Assembly: GCA_025353165.1 (NCBI GenBank)
Contig: JANXRE010000017.1
Span: 41,005 to 105,004 of the forward strand
DNA from: Acidobacteriota bacterium
Lineage (GTDB): Bacteria > Acidobacteriota > Terriglobia > Bryobacterales > Bryobacteraceae
Direction: 5' to 3'
Length of the DNA stretch: 64,000 nucleotides
The notes under the pieces are model-generated. The model saw only the letters and a list, made by a program, of their open reading frames with translations. It had not been told where the DNA came from and did not search any database. This document shows positions 26,966-38,275 of the stretch, one piece after another. Each line of letters starts with the position of its first letter. Position 1 is the stretch's first letter. Position numbers and translations under genes: made by a program.

Positions 26966-27064
26966 TCAGTTGCCCATCTTTTTGATGGCCCCGAGTGGCG
27001 TCTGCAGGGTCCCGTCGTTGTTAATGTCGAAGTCGTAGGAGATAGGCGTGAACGAAACTCGCAT
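26966..27064 (-). CDS. Possible 32-residue small protein downstream of the GH42-esterase gene
   Basis: ATG at 27064 and TGA at 26968-26966 enclose a 32-residue frame beginning MRVSFTPISYDFDINNDG and ending IKKMGN. An AGGAGAG lies about 10 bases upstream of the ATG, an unusually good ribosome-binding site for this window. The DINNDG segment recalls a calcium-loop or dockerin-like fragment but is too short to assign. It may also be the tail of a lost gene. Confidence 0.25.
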   Translation of the reverse strand: MRVSFTPISYDFDINNDGTLQTPLGAIKKMGN

Positions 27065-27097
27065 TTCAGATAGCTCTCCTGGCGCGCCGCGAGGCCG

Positions 27098-30000
27098 CTA
27101 TGGTTGTTTCTTCGCCCCGTTGAACGATCGCTCCACCATGTCGTGCACGTCCGTCGAAACGCCGTGGTCGCGCCACAGCCAGCGCATCATCTCCGGGAAC
27201 ACGGTCTGCAACATTTTCTGGCCATGCCGCTGAATGCCCCATGAGTAATTCACGTCGTAACCCTTCTCCGTGAGGGCTTGTTGCATCCGCACGTTCTGGT
27301 AGAACCAGTCGCGCGTCTGATCGTAGGTCCCATCCGGTTTGAGCGAGCGATTATCGTTTCGCCCGTCGACGAGGAAGACCCGAATTGGCTTCGTTTCGCT
27401 CTTGCGGATGATATCCGGATAGGCATGCCCGCCGCGAATGTTCGTAAAACTGCCGACGTTGCTCAGTACTTTTCGGAATTGGTCCGGCCGCTCCCACGCG
27501 ACCGTGAAAGCGGCAATGGCGCCTGAACTGGAGCCCCCGATTCCGTGACGTTCGGGGTCTTTCGATAGGTTGTAGTCCTTGTACAACGCTGGCAGCAGTT
27601 CATCCACGATGACGCGGGCATACTTATCGTCCAGAGTGTTGTACTCGGTGGGGCGGTTGGTGTCGCGATCCCCCCAGTCGCCGGGATTCGGCTCCGGCTG
27701 ATCGGGGCGACGGCCCGGATTGATAAAGACCGCGATCATGACGGGAATCTCGCGGCGGTAGATCAGATTGTTCATCACGAACTGCGCGCGGACATCGCCT
27801 TCCGGAGCCATGAAGGCCTGTCCGTCGTTGTAGATCATCAAGCTGGCCGGAGTGGCCGGGTCGTACTGCGCGGGGACATAGATCCAATAGGTATGCTGTG
27901 TGCCGGGATACGCCTGGCTCGGGAGCGTGAAGGGACCGCGGATCTCGCCCTTCGGAACTCCGTCGCGGGGAACCGCGTCCGGCGCCAGGGGGTAGTAGAG
28001 GTCGGTGTTTTCGCTGGCTGCGGGGCGGTTCTGCGAGATTGCCGCGCCGCCCGCCGGCCGCAATACCTCGACGCCGCGTGGAGGGAGCTCGATGCTGGTT
28101 ACCGGCTCCCCGCCGGCGAGAACCGGACTCATGGCGCGCGGCAGGGTGACGGACTTGGCGTCCTTCGTGTGGTTCACCAGGATGAACGCCTCTTTGCCGT
28201 TGCCTTCCCGGCGGGAGACTTCCACGCCTTCCGGCACCGCTCCGAACGCAGGCTGCACTCCGCTGATCCGCAGCATCCACTCCGCGGCGGACCGCATCGT
28301 CGTCTCGTCGAGCCACGCGGCGATGTAGGTAATCCGCCCCTTGCCAACCTGCCGGGAGATGGCGGCCGGCTGGCCGTCCAGCCACCCGTTGCTCTTCCCG
28401 TAGGTCATGAGGGTTTCCGCCCCGGTACCAAACGAACCCAATTGTTCGGCCCAGATGGACGCCGCGCCGTTGCCCCACTGGCCTGTTGCCGGCGCCTTTT
28501 CATCCAGCGCATACCACTGTTCCACTCGTCCTCCGAGCAGGGGAACAAGCGGCCCCGGTTGCCGCTCCGGCCAGAGAGCGTTCCAATCATCCTTCATTCC
28601 GGAGCGCGGTCCCAGGACCAGATGCCCGCCCCCGTTCACGTACTCGATCAAATGCCGCCCCACTTCCGCCGGAAGGACGTTCAATCCGGGCGCGACCACC
28701 AGCTTGTATTGCGCCAGCGGAGCCATCGGATTCACGACATCCATCTGCTGGGCGAGCGCCCGAAGCGGACGGTAGTAGCTCCGCAGCAGTTCCTCGGGAT
28801 CGAAATCTTGATGGTGACGCTGGTTGTTGATCGCCCACCGGCTGTCGTACGAATGCAGAATGGCGACGGCCGAAGCGGGTGACGTTCCCGCAAGCGCATC
28901 TGAAGCCTTGGCGAACTCGCGTCCGATCTGTGCGACCTCGTCGTACAGCGGCACCGGAGTCCCGTCCGCGCCGACCAGGGTCCCGTGATACTGCTCTTGC
29001 CCGCTGAGCGCGCTCCGCCATTGCCAGTAGCTCACCGTATCCGCCCCGTGTCCGATCGCGTGCCACGCCATCGCGCGAACCTCGCCGCGGTCGAGAGCGT
29101 TGTTCACGGGCGACCAGTTCACAAAACCCGGCTGCGTCTCCATCACCCAGAAGTTTTTGCGCTTCAGCCCGCGCGTCAGGTCGTGAACGATGCCGTTGTC
29201 GAGCGCTTTCAGGTGGCCTCGGCCGACATAGTTGTCCCATGACGCGAAATCCAGATCTTCCGAGAGGACATAGTGGTCGAAGGCGTCATACCAACCCATG
29301 AAATTGCTGGTGATGAACTGGCGCGGCTCGGCGTGCGCACGGATCGCCTCCACCTCGTTGTGCTGGTACTTCTTATACATGGCTGTTACAAAACGGCGGA
29401 ACTCGAGCCTCAGGCCGGGGTTGTTGTCGGCTGTCCCGAGTGGGATCTGACTCCAATCGGTGATCGTCTCGCTCCAGTACGAGGTGGTCCAGTGCTCGTT
29501 GAGATTGCTGAGCGTTCCGTACTTTTCGCGCAGCCAGTCCTGCCACTCGTGCCGGGTCACTTCGTCCCACGATGTGTCGCCGTATTCGTTATCGATCTGC
29601 CATCCGACGACGTTCGGGTTTTTGCCGAATCGTTTCGCCATCTCCTCGGTGATGCGGCGGCAGAATTGGAGGTAGCGCGGGCTCGTGAACGAATACTGCT
29701 CGCGTCCGCCGTGTGTCGCCTTCTGGCCGTGCTCGAAGGTCTTCAGCGTGTCTGGATATTTCTGCGTAAGCCACGCGGGCGGCGCGGCCGTGGGCGTTCC
29801 GACCACCGTCACAATGCCGTGTTTGGCGGCGAGCGCCACTGCGCGTTCCAGCCATTCGAAACGGAACTGTCCTTCAGCGGGCTCCATCGTGCTCCAGGCG
29901 AACTCCCCCACGCGCACCATGCGAATGCCGGCGTTTTGCATCAACTGGAGATCGGCTTCCCAGCGCGATTCGGGCCACTGTTCGGGATACCAGGCGGTGC

Positions 30001-30142
30001 CGAGCAGAGGCGCGGGAGCGGACGGCTGCGCGGCGGCCAGGGCCGCGAGAAGTAAGAGCGCCGTGGAAAACAGGCGTCGCCAAGAGTGGCGACGCGGCAC
30101 GCAGGAGTGCGTACGCCGCGTGAATGCTGCCAGGTTGGTCAT
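27098..30142 (-). CDS. GH42 beta-galactosidase fused to a secreted alpha/beta-hydrolase esterase
   Basis: 1014 residues. The N-terminal signal lies after a basic stretch (about residues 22-39, ending AAAQP). The GH42 module (about 45-690) begins [20 protein letters not shown]; acid/base Glu186 is in WQIDNEYGD and nucleophile Glu335 in FWVMETQPG, followed by the trimerisation-like and beta-sandwich regions. After a linker (about 695-735) comes an enterochelin-esterase-like module: [19 protein letters not shown] with nucleophile Ser872, a DGRND acid region and RHG with the likely catalytic His973. GH42 and this esterase are usually separate; here one exported enzyme could remove galactose and an ester group. 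It runs with the GH95 fucosidase gene 14 bases upstream. Specificity is not readable. Confidence 0.88.
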   Translation of the reverse strand: MTNLAAFTRRTHSCVPRRHSWRRLFSTALLLLAALAAAQPSAPAPLLGTAWYPEQWPESRWEADLQLMQNAGIRMVRVGEFAWSTMEPAEGQFRFEWLERAVALAAKHGIVTVVGTPTAAPPAWLTQKYPDTLKTFEHGQKATHGGREQYSFTSPRYLQFCRRITEEMAKRFGKNPNVVGWQIDNEYGDTSWDEVTRHEWQDWLREKYGTLSNLNEHWTTSYWSETITDWSQIPLGTADNNPGLRLEFRRFVTAMYKKYQHNEVEAIRAHAEPRQFITSNFMGWYDAFDHYVLSEDLDFASWDNYVGRGHLKALDNGIVHDLTRGLKRKNFWVMETQPGFVNWSPVNNALDRGEVRAMAWHAIGHGADTVSYWQWRSALSGQEQYHGTLVGADGTPVPLYDEVAQIGREFAKASDALAGTSPASAVAILHSYDSRWAINNQRHHQDFDPEELLRSYYRPLRALAQQMDVVNPMAPLAQYKLVVAPGLNVLPAEVGRHLIEYVNGGGHLVLGPRSGMKDDWNALWPERQPGPLVPLLGGRVEQWYALDEKAPATGQWGNGAASIWAEQLGSFGTGAETLMTYGKSNGWLDGQPAAISRQVGKGRITYIAAWLDETTMRSAAEWMLRISGVQPAFGAVPEGVEVSRREGNGKEAFILVNHTKDAKSVTLPRAMSPVLAGGEPVTSIELPPRGVEVLRPAGGAAISQNRPAASENTDLYYPLAPDAVPRDGVPKGEIRGPFTLPSQAYPGTQHTYWIYVPAQYDPATPASLMIYNDGQAFMAPEGDVRAQFVMNNLIYRREIPVMIAVFINPGRRPDQPEPNPGDWGDRDTNRPTEYNTLDDKYARVIVDELLPALYKDYNLSKDPERHGIGGSSSGAIAAFTVAWERPDQFRKVLSNVGSFTNIRGGHAYPDIIRKSETKPIRVFLVDGRNDNRSLKPDGTYDQTRDWFYQNVRMQQALTEKGYDVNYSWGIQRHGQKMLQTVFPEMMRWLWRDHGVSTDVHDMVERSFNGAKKQP

Positions 30143-30155
30143 GTTGTTCCTCGAC

Positions 30156-32555
30156 TCAGGCGAACTTCACGGGGTATTCCTTGCCTGGAGTTAGCTTCAC
30201 TTCTTCCGCGCCGGCGATGCGCTGCCCGCGCGGGGCGCGCAGCCGGTGGGTGCCGCCGGCGTGGGGCTTCAACGACGCGCTGACGGCTGCTCCATTGCGC
30301 CACGTGATCGCGACTTCCACCGCGCCGCGCGCGCGTAAGCCTCGCACTTCGCCGCTCGGCCACGCGGCTGGAAGCGCCGGCAGGAAGTGAATCTCGCCCG
30401 CGTGGCTTTGCAGCAGCATCTCGGCGATGCCGGCCGTGCCTCCGAAGTTGCCGTCGATCTGAAACGGCGGATGCGTGTCGAACAGGTTGGGCAGCGTCGA
30501 TTTCGAGAGCAGTAACCGGACGCTTTCGTGAGCCCGCTCGCCCTCGCCCTGCCGCGCCCACTGGTTGATGAGCCAGGCGCGGCTCCAGCCGGTGTGCCCG
30601 CCGCCTGCGCTGAGGCGACGCTCCAGGGAAGCGCGCGCCGCTTTGGCGAGTTCCGACGCGCCGCGCGGGGTGATCTGCCGGCCGGGATGCACTCCGTACA
30701 GATGCGATATGTGCCGGTGTCCGATCTCTGATTCCGGGAAATCCTCGGACCACTCCTGCAACTGGCCGTAACGGCCCACTTGATAGGGGAGCAGCTTCTT
30801 GCGCGCGGACTCCAGTTTTTGGCGGAACTCGTCATCGATGCCCAGCGCCTGCGACGCCTCGATGCAGTTGGTGAACAGGTCCCACGAAATCGCCATGTCC
30901 ATGGTCGAAGCGGCGCTGACGGCGGCCGGCTTTCCATCCGGCGCGATGAACTTATTCTCGGGCGACGTGGACGGGCAGGTGATGAGATGGCCCTTGGAAT
31001 CCTCAAAGAGCCACGCGAGAAGGAACTCAGCCGCGCTCCTCATGACCGGGTACGCTCGCTTGTAAAGGAACCCCTTGTCTAAAGTGAACGCGTAGTGTTC
31101 CCACAGATGCTGGCACAGCCAACCGGCGCTCATCGGCCAGTTGGCCCATACCGGATCGCCCGAGCCGCGGCCGACCGGAGCGCTCTGCCGCCAGAGGTCC
31201 GCGTTGTGGTGCGAAACCCAGCCCGGCATCCCGTAGTTGACTTCAGCGGTCTTACGGCCATTCTGTGCGAGTTCGGCGATCATGTCGAATAACGGATTCG
31301 CGCACTCGCTCAGGTTGCACGTCTCGGCGGGCCAGTAATTCATCTGCGTGTTGATGTTGATCGTGTAGTTTGAACTCCACGGAGGGCGGATTTCGTCGTT
31401 CCATATACCTTGGAGGTTGGCCGGCTGCGAACCCGGCCGTGAGCTGGAAATCAGCAGGTACCGTCCGTACTGGAAATACAATGCCGCGAGCGACGGGTCG
31501 TCTTGATCCGCGGCGCGGCGGACGCGCTCGTCCGTGGGGACGTCGGTTGTTCCCGCGCTGCCGAGAGTCAGCGAGGTCCGGCGGAATAGCGCCGCATATT
31601 CGGCAACGTGACGCTCCAGCAGTTTCTCCCAGCTTCTGGCTGCCGCCGCATCCAACGTCCGCGCGCACGAAGCGTGAATCTCCGCCGCGCCCGCGTTTGG
31701 CGCTTTGTTGAATCCACGGAATCCCGTGCCGGCCGCCAGCAGGATTACGGCCGAGTTCGCGCCTTCTACTCGCAGTTGCCCTTCGGAAGCGGACACCGTG
31801 CCGCCCTTCGGCAGAACCCGGACGAGCGCCTCGAAGAGCATGCCGTGCCCGGGCTGGTCGTCGTACAAGACGGGCTCTTTCGACCCGAGGTAGCTGGGCT
31901 CAATATGACTGGGGGCTTTGCCGGTGAGGCGCAACAAGTCCTGCGCGTTCGTTTCGGCTTTCGACCGAAGCTGCGAATCGGCCCGGACGGCGAAGGTCAA
32001 CTTGCCCGGCTGGCTGGATGTCAGCCGCACCGCGATCACCTGATCCGGCGCGCTGGCGAAGACCTCGCGGGTGAACTCGATTCCCCCCGCCGTGAACCGC
32101 ACCCGCGCCACCGCGGAATTCAGATCGAGCTCGCGCCGGTAACCGGACGCGTCCGGTGTCGCGCCGAAGTCCACATGCAGGTTGCCGAGCGGTTGATACG
32201 ACTCGTTGTAGAGCCCCTGCATCTTCTGGCAGACCTTGTCCGCCTGGGTGTAATCCTTGTCTTCCAGCACCAGCTTTCTTACTTCGCCGAGATGATTCTT
32301 CGCGTCCGGATTGTTCCAATCGCGCGGAGCTCCGGACCACAACGTGTCCTCGTTCAATTGCAGCCGCTCCGCCTCTGGCGAGCCAAAGATCATTGCGCCC
32401 AGCCGGCCGTTGCCGACCGGCCAGGCCTCGACCCACTTAGAAGCGGGTTGGCGGTACCAGAGCGTGAGCGCGCCGGGTTCCGCTCCGCGCCCGAGCTTTG
32501 TCGCCGCCAATGACGCGCCGGTGGCGCGGATGAAGTCTCTTCGTGAAGGAGTCAT
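30156..32555 (-). CDS. GH95-family alpha-L-fucosidase (or related alpha-L-galactosidase), exported
   Basis: 799 residues with an RR-type signal ([17 protein letters not shown]). The family opening [29 protein letters not shown] and [11 protein letters not shown] are typical GH95 N-terminal blocks; the central (alpha/alpha)6 barrel carries [32 protein letters not shown] and [10 protein letters not shown], and the end has [20 protein letters not shown]95 enzymes invert the 1,2-linked fucosyl bond of fucosylated galactosides (some prefer L-galactose or xyloglucan side chains). The GH42-esterase starts 14 bases downstream, suggesting joint trimming of Fuc-Gal ends. It diverges from the broken fucokinase gene. 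Confidence 0.9.
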   Translation of the reverse strand: MTPSRRDFIRATGASLAATKLGRGAEPGALTLWYRQPASKWVEAWPVGNGRLGAMIFGSPEAERLQLNEDTLWSGAPRDWNNPDAKNHLGEVRKLVLEDKDYTQADKVCQKMQGLYNESYQPLGNLHVDFGATPDASGYRRELDLNSAVARVRFTAGGIEFTREVFASAPDQVIAVRLTSSQPGKLTFAVRADSQLRSKAETNAQDLLRLTGKAPSHIEPSYLGSKEPVLYDDQPGHGMLFEALVRVLPKGGTVSASEGQLRVEGANSAVILLAAGTGFRGFNKAPNAGAAEIHASCARTLDAAAARSWEKLLERHVAEYAALFRRTSLTLGSAGTTDVPTDERVRRAADQDDPSLAALYFQYGRYLLISSSRPGSQPANLQGIWNDEIRPPWSSNYTININTQMNYWPAETCNLSECANPLFDMIAELAQNGRKTAEVNYGMPGWVSHHNADLWRQSAPVGRGSGDPVWANWPMSAGWLCQHLWEHYAFTLDKGFLYKRAYPVMRSAAEFLLAWLFEDSKGHLITCPSTSPENKFIAPDGKPAAVSAASTMDMAISWDLFTNCIEASQALGIDDEFRQKLESARKKLLPYQVGRYGQLQEWSEDFPESEIGHRHISHLYGVHPGRQITPRGASELAKAARASLERRLSAGGGHTGWSRAWLINQWARQGEGERAHESVRLLLSKSTLPNLFDTHPPFQIDGNFGGTAGIAEMLLQSHAGEIHFLPALPAAWPSGEVRGLRARGAVEVAITWRNGAAVSASLKPHAGGTHRLRAPRGQRIAGAEEVKLTPGKEYPVKFA

Positions 32556-32586
32556 GGGATGATTGAGTTTCAGATATCTAAACCGG

Positions 32587-35295
32587 ATGTCGGACCACTG
32601 GCACTATCTTATTCTGACCGCCGCCAACGATGAGCAGGCGGCGGCCTACGAGTTTCAGATCCGGCAGCGCCGGGAACTCGGGTTGCTCCCGCGCGCGGGT
32701 ACGGTGCTGGTGGTTGCGGACGAGGGCGGCAGGCGAATCGGCAGTGGCGGAAGCACGCTGCAATGCCTGAGGCTGGTGGTGGATCGCGAGCGCCGCGACA
32801 TCGCGGCCACGCCCGAATCTATCCTGCGCCGGCAGCGCATTCTCATCGTGCACGCGGGCGGTGATTCACGCCGGCTTCCCGCCTACTCCGCCTGCGGAAA
32901 AATCTTCACGCCGCTGCCCGGAGAGAACGACACCGCGCTCGGGCTCACGCTGTTCGATCGCCTGGTCCCGGAATATCTGGACCTTCCGCCCGGTCCGTTC
33001 GAATCGGGACAGGTGGTAGTTGCGTCGGGCGACGCGCTGATTCAGTTCGATGCCGCATCGGTGAAATTCGACCGCGCCGGTCTCACGGTTCTCGGCTCGC
33101 ATACAACTCCGGAAGAGGCCTCCCGCCACGGGGTCTACTGTCCCGCGGGAGACGGCACCGTTCGCCGGTATCTACAGAAGCCTTCGATCGAGGAGCAGAA
33201 GAAGCAAGGCGCGATAGGTCGCGACGGGCGCACGGTTCTCGACATCGGGGGAATGAGCTTCGATGCGGCGACGGCTGCCGTCTTGCTGAATGCATTCGGC
33301 GCCATGCCCCGGCATTCAGTCGACATCTATCGCGAGATCTGCTGCGCACTGGGGTCGGACGCGTCTTTTGAACACTACGCCCGCACGGTGAATTCCAGCG
33401 GCTCGCCCTGGCCGGAAGAATGCTTACGCGAGCTCTTCGAAGCGCTCCACCCGATCCCGATGAATATCCAGATTCTTGATCGGTGCGGCTTTCTGCACTT
33501 CGGCTCGACGCGCCAGTTGATTACCAGCGGCCTGGCGCTGGTGACGCCCACTGACACGGTTCTGTCGACGAACAATGCCGTCAGCGGCTCCGGTTGGATC
33601 CGCGGCGCAAATTCGTGGGTGGAGGGATGCCGCATCGACGCGCCGCTCACGTTGGCCGGGTCGAACGTCGTGGTGGGTGTCGATGTAACGGAGCCGCTGG
33701 CTCTTCCCGATGGGGTCGCGCTCGACGTAAGCCCAGGCAGGAGCCGCGAAGGTTCGAAGGTTTGGTTTGTCCGGTGCTACGGAACCGAGGACAGCTTCAA
33801 GGACTCGGCCTTCTTCGGCCGTCCGATCCAGGAATGGATAGAGCGGATTGGCGTTTCACCCGACGAGATCTGGCAGGATGCGGCGGATCAGCCGAGCCTC
33901 TGGAATGCGCGCATTTTCCCGGCCGAGCCGGACTCGAGCGGTTATCGGAAGTGGCTCTGGATGCCAGACGCCGGGAGCGCGACCGAAGAGCAGCGGCGCA
34001 TGTTTCGCGCCGCGGACCGGTATAGCTGCGCGGAAATCGCGGTTTTGACGGACCTCGCCGACTTCCACGAACGCCGGGTCGGCAATCGCGCCGGCTAAGT
34101 CCGCCGCTTGTTGCGGTCGCTGTTTGGCAACGGCATCGGATTCTCGCCCAAAGGCCTCGCGGCGGTCCTCCGCCGGTTGGACGATCGCGAAGTAGAGGTC
34201 CGGATTTCGCGACCTGCCGCATCCTCCATCCGCTGACGCGCGCCGAAAGCCCCGAAACGTAACACCGCCGGACGAGACAATCTGGGGCCGCGCGCCAGCG
34301 CGAATAGGGCACGCCGGCGGGTGGACGGATACGCCGCCGTACACGCTGGAGCAGGAAGGCGATGTAGAACACCGCGATCAACCTGAACGGGCAGCCTCCG
34401 ATTCGCTGTTATTGCCGCGTGATGAAGAATCCGGCCATTCGCCTGGCCTTGATCGATAATGGACGAATCCTGGAGATCCGCGATCTGAAAGAGTTGCTCG
34501 ATTACGGCCAGCCCGGCGACTCGTTTGCTCTGGCGAAGGCGGCGCGCGCCCGACCGGGTTTCGCGCCGGGCGCGGCGAATTGGCCGGAGCACTCTACGCT
34601 GCCGGATATTCTCGAATCGTTTGGCGGGGGGATCGAACTGACTACGCTGGTCGGCATTCCGAACGGGAGCGGTCTGGGCACGTCCAGCATTCTCGGCACG
34701 GTGATTCTGGCGGTCATCCGTCGATTGACTGGCCGTCCGCTGCATCAGCGTGAAATCTCCCATCACGGCCTGAGGCGCGAGTAAGCCCCAGGTTGTTCCC
34801 GGACCCGCGAATTCACTTCCTTCCCGACGATCTGGTGGATCCAAGGAAGGTCATGGCGGGACTACACTGTTGTATTACACCGGTTTGACGAGGCTTCTGC
34901 CGGACGTCGTTGGCCGGTATCTCAACCGCGACCGCGCGGCCATGGAAACGCTCCGTCAGGAGCATGTTGTGGCGCGCATGGCCGCGGACGCGATGTCGTG
35001 CCAGAATGCGGCCGCGTTTGGACGCCAGATCAACGCCGCGTTTGAGTTGCGCAAACGGCTCTTCGGGATAGTCAGTAATGAGACGATTGAAGAATTGTTG
35101 CGGACGGTCGATCCTCACGTGTACGGGCGCCGCCTGCCGGGCGCGGGAAGCGGTGGATTTCTGTTCATGGTCTGCAAGTCTCCGGCCGACGCCGCCGCAG
35201 TTCGCGAGAAATTGGGCCGCAAGCCTTTCAACGAAACTTCGCGGTTTTTTGAATACGAAGTGACCCACGCGGGGCTGGAGGTGACAACATGCTGA
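32587..35295 (+). pseudogene. Broken bifunctional L-fucokinase/GDP-fucose pyrophosphorylase (FKP-like)
   Basis: The first 504 codons (to TAA at 34096-34098) are an intact fucose-1-phosphate guanylyltransferase-type half: GRRIGSGGSTLQCL, VHAGGDSRRLPAYSACGKIF, VVASGDALIQFD. Without a frame change, homologous sequence continues after the stop (RSLFGNGIGFSPKGLAAVL), then shifts frame: APARIGHAGGWTDTPPYTLE lies in one frame and AINLNGQPPIRCYCRV, the GHMP-kinase ATP motif NGSGLGTSS and REISHHGLRRE in another. A later part (LLYYTGLTRLLPDVVGRYL to GAGSGGFLFMVCKSP) lies in a third, and the segment between, normally holding GGGWQDQ, is deleted. The kinase half is dead; the nucleotidyltransferase half may still be made (32587-34098). 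A start at 32563 is also possible. Confidence 0.85.
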
Positions 35296-36101
35296 TTCGC
35301 TATCTTGCGGTGATGGCTTGCTTCGGAGTGGCGGCTGGTCCCGTCATGCGCCTGGCTTTACGCACTCGCGTCGAGGTCTTCAAGGGCAGCGGCGAATGGC
35401 AGGAGGTGGGCGTCGAGCGCGACGTTCCCGTTGCGCATGCGGCCCTCATCATCTGCGATATGTGGGACAAGCACTGGTGCCTCGGCGCGACCGGCCGCGT
35501 CGATGCCATCGCCCATCGGGCCGCCCCGGTCATCGACCTGGCGCGGCAGCGCGGAATCCTGATCATCCACGCGCCCTCGGATACGATGAGCTACTACAAC
35601 TCCGAGCCCGCGCGCCTGCGTGTCTTCGAGATTCCGAAGGCCGAACCGCCGCCGGGCCTGGCGATCTCCGAGTCCCCGTTGCCCATCGACGATTCCGATG
35701 GCGGCTGCGACACGCCGGACAATCCGATGAAGGTGAACACGAAGGCCTGGACCCGCGAGCATCCTGCGATCCGCATCGCGCCGATGGACCTAGTGTCGGA
35801 CGACGGTGGAGAGGTCTACAGCGCGCTCAAACTCCGCGGCATCGACACTCTCTTTGTCATGGGAGTTCACACCAATATGTGCATCCTCAACCGGTCCTTC
35901 GCCATCCGGCAGATGACCAAGTGGGGGATTCGATGCATCCTGATTCGCGATCTGACGGATTCGATGTACAACCCGGCGAAGCGCCCGTTTGTTCCACACG
36001 ACGAGGGCACCCGGCTGGTGGTCGAGCATATCGAAAAATACTGGGCGCCGAGCATCACCTCGGATCAACTGGCGCGGGCGCTCGAGGCGAGCGGATCGTG
36101 A
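35289..36101 (+). CDS. Isochorismatase-like cysteine hydrolase with N-terminal signal
   Basis: 270 residues. An N-terminal hydrophobic segment (MLIRYLAVMACFGVAAGPV) suggests export or membrane anchoring. The hydrolase fold shows the catalytic Asp in AALIICDMWDKHWC and the nucleophilic Cys in VMGVHTNMCILNRSFAI, the cis-peptide region of the family. Isochorismatase/nicotinamidase-like enzymes cleave amides or vinyl ethers; the substrate is unknown, and export of such an enzyme is unusual outside acidobacteria and planctomycetes. The start overlaps the end of the broken fucokinase by 7 bases, and the stop overlaps the next gene (GTGA), so it leads a three-gene operon. Confidence 0.82.
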   Translation: MLIRYLAVMACFGVAAGPVMRLALRTRVEVFKGSGEWQEVGVERDVPVAHAALIICDMWDKHWCLGATGRVDAIAHRAAPVIDLARQRGILIIHAPSDTMSYYNSEPARLRVFEIPKAEPPPGLAISESPLPIDDSDGGCDTPDNPMKVNTKAWTREHPAIRIAPMDLVSDDGGEVYSALKLRGIDTLFVMGVHTNMCILNRSFAIRQMTKWGIRCILIRDLTDSMYNPAKRPFVPHDEGTRLVVEHIEKYWAPSITSDQLARALEASGS

Positions 36102-37021
36102 AGCGCCGGGCGTTTCTCGCGGCTGCCGCGGGCGCGGCGTTGCGCGGCCAGGTGGAACGGCCGAAGCTGAAGCTGTCCATCTTCTCGAAGCACCTGCAAT
36201 GGGCGCCGTATGGGGAGATGGCCGCGTTTGCGGCGGATGCGGGTTTCGACGGCGTGGACATCACGGTGCGCGCCGGTGGCCATGTTCTGCCGGAGCGGGT
36301 TGCGGACGATCTGCCGCGCGCGGTTGAGGCCGTGCGGAAGGCGGGCCTCGAAGTTCCGATGATTACCGCGGGCATTGTGGACACATCCTCGCCGCACGCC
36401 GAATCGATTTTGAAGACCGCGTCCGGCCTCGGCATCCGCTACTACCGCTGGGGCGGGTTCCAGTACTCGGACGACCAGCCCATCGCCGCCCAGCTTGCGG
36501 CGCTGAAGCCGCGCGTGAAAGCGCTGGCCGATCTGAACGGGCACTACAAAATCACGGCGATGTACCATACGCACTCCGGCATGGATATGGGCGCGCCGAT
36601 CTGGGATCTGTGGGAGATCCTCCGCGATGTCGACCCGCGCTGGATCGGCGTCAACTACGACGTCGCGCACGCGGTCATCGAGGGAGGACTGGGAGGTTGG
36701 ATCCGCAGTCTCCAATTGATGCGCGGCTTTCTGCACGGGGTTGCCCTCAAGGATTTCGCGTGGAGCAGGAACGCTCGCGGAGAATGGTATCCGGAATGGC
36801 GGCCCGCCGGGCAGGGCATGGTGAACTTCCCGAAGTTCTTCGGAATGCTGAGCAAGTCGGATTTCGACGGGCCGGTGCAGGTTCACTTCGAGTATGAGGG
36901 ATTGGGCGGCGCAAACAACGGCGACCGCAAGTTGGCGATCCCAAAACCGGAGTTACTGAGTAAGTGCCGGCGGGATCTGACTTACTATCGCGAGCGAATG
37001 CGCGAAGCGGGGTTAGCGTGA
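36098..37021 (+). CDS. TIM-barrel sugar isomerase/epimerase-like protein with Tat-like signal
   Basis: 307 residues from a GTG at 36098 overlapping the preceding stop. VKRRAFLAAAAGAAL is an RR-type signal. The xylose-isomerase-like TIM barrel has FAADAGFDGVDITVRAGGHV, YHTHSGMDMG, the metal-site GVNYDVAHA and ALKDFAWSRN, and a late VQVHFEYEGLGG. Such proteins isomerise or epimerise sugars or inositols with a divalent metal; exported versions often travel with Gfo/Idh/MocA enzymes, as here (next gene, GTGA overlap). Substrate unknown; a 3-keto-glycoside route is a reasonable guess. Confidence 0.82.
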   Translation: MKRRAFLAAAAGAALRGQVERPKLKLSIFSKHLQWAPYGEMAAFAADAGFDGVDITVRAGGHVLPERVADDLPRAVEAVRKAGLEVPMITAGIVDTSSPHAESILKTASGLGIRYYRWGGFQYSDDQPIAAQLAALKPRVKALADLNGHYKITAMYHTHSGMDMGAPIWDLWEILRDVDPRWIGVNYDVAHAVIEGGLGGWIRSLQLMRGFLHGVALKDFAWSRNARGEWYPEWRPAGQGMVNFPKFFGMLSKSDFDGPVQVHFEYEGLGGANNGDRKLAIPKPELLSKCRRDLTYYRERMREAGLA

Positions 37022-38202
37022 ATCGCAGGGTGTTCCTGATGTCGGGCGCGGCGGCGCTGTCGGCGCCTTCGGATCAGATCGGACTGGGAGTGATTGGCTC
37101 AGGCGGCCGCGGCACGTTCGTCATGGGCGTGTTCCAAAAAAACCCGTCCGTTCGAGTAATCGCGATCGCCGACGTGTACGAACCGAATCTTGAGAACGCC
37201 TTATCCGCGGCTTCGAAAGTGCAAGGTTTCGCGCCGAAGGCGTACCGGGACTACAAGGATCTGCTGGCGGACAAGTCGATCGACGCGGTTCTGATCGCCA
37301 CCCCGGAGCACTGGCATCACCGGATGGTGTTGGACGCGCTGGCCGCCGGCAAGGACGTGTATGTCGAGAAGCCACTGTGCCACACGCCCGAGGAGGGAGT
37401 GGAGCTGGTGGAAGCGGAGAAACGCTCGAAGCAGATCGTCCAAGTCGGGATGCAGCGGCGCAGCTACGATCTCTATCTCACCGCCCGGCAGGTGATCGCT
37501 AGCGGGACTCTGGGAGCGGTGCGGATGGTCCGGTCCTGGTGGCTGAATAACTATCTCGGAAGTGAGCCCGCCGCGAAGGTCGAGGGTAAGCTCGATTGGA
37601 ACCAATGGGTCGGCCCTGCCGGCAAACGGGCGTTCAATGCCGACGTATTTCACAACTGGCGGCACTATCGCGATTTCGCTGGGGGTATCGTCGCGGATCA
37701 GGGAGCGCACGTGTTCGACGGCATCCACATGCTCATGGCGGCCAGCTACCCCACGGCGGTCAATGCTTCCGGCGGCAAGCCGCACCGGCCCGGGTTCGAC
37801 ACGCCCGAATCGGCGACGGTGATCGCCGAGTATCCGGAGGATTTCATCGCCACGTTCAGCATCAATTACGCCGCGATGCGCTACAAAGGCCGGAACGATC
37901 AGTTGAATCAGTACGATGGCGACAAGGCGCGCCTGGACATCGGCCGCGAGGAGTACAAGCTGTTCCTGCAGGGCGCGGAGGACACTCCCGCCGTGACCCA
38001 GCCGTCCAAATTCGGATTCGGCAAGGCGACCGATCTGCATGTCCAAAACTTCTTGGAATGCGTTCGGACGCGCAGGACGCCGGCCGCGCCCATGCGGTTG
38101 GGATTCCAGGCGGCGCTGGTGGTGCAGATGGCCAACCTCGCCATGGAACGCGGGCGCCGCATCCGCTGGAACGCCGCCGCGCAGCGGGTTGAGGGCGGCT
38201 GA
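37018..38202 (+). CDS. Gfo/Idh/MocA-family oxidoreductase, exported
   Basis: 394 residues from the GTG at 37018, overlapping the previous stop. VNRRVFLMSGAAALSAP is a short RR-type signal. LGVIGSGGRGTFVMGVF is the nucleotide-binding motif, VIAIADVYEPN follows, and DVYVEKPLCHTPEEG carries the EKP catalytic lysine; GGIVADQGAHVFDGIHML is the conserved C-terminal histidine region. It is the redox member of a hydrolase/TIM-barrel/oxidoreductase trio. In related systems paired Gfo/Idh enzymes oxidise sugars at C3; here the reaction is inferred only. A hairpin lies 20 bases after the stop. Confidence 0.87.
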   Translation: MNRRVFLMSGAAALSAPSDQIGLGVIGSGGRGTFVMGVFQKNPSVRVIAIADVYEPNLENALSAASKVQGFAPKAYRDYKDLLADKSIDAVLIATPEHWHHRMVLDALAAGKDVYVEKPLCHTPEEGVELVEAEKRSKQIVQVGMQRRSYDLYLTARQVIASGTLGAVRMVRSWWLNNYLGSEPAAKVEGKLDWNQWVGPAGKRAFNADVFHNWRHYRDFAGGIVADQGAHVFDGIHMLMAASYPTAVNASGGKPHRPGFDTPESATVIAEYPEDFIATFSINYAAMRYKGRNDQLNQYDGDKARLDIGREEYKLFLQGAEDTPAVTQPSKFGFGKATDLHVQNFLECVRTRRTPAAPMRLGFQAALVVQMANLAMERGRRIRWNAAAQRVEGG

Positions 38203-38221
38203 GTGTGCGGCGGGCGCCCTC

Positions 38222-38239
38222 GCCGGCCATGGGGCCGGC
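38222..38239. terminator. Inverted repeat between convergent genes, possible terminator
   Basis: A perfect 7-bp stem GCCGGCC/GGCCGGC with the 4-base loop ATGG lies between the ends of the Gfo/Idh/MocA gene (38202) and the convergent gene ending at 38276. There is no following T-run on either strand, so it is not a textbook intrinsic terminator. Confidence 0.35.
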
Positions 38240-38275
38240 CCAAGGCAGCCTAAAGGCCCGCCCCGCCGGGGAAAG

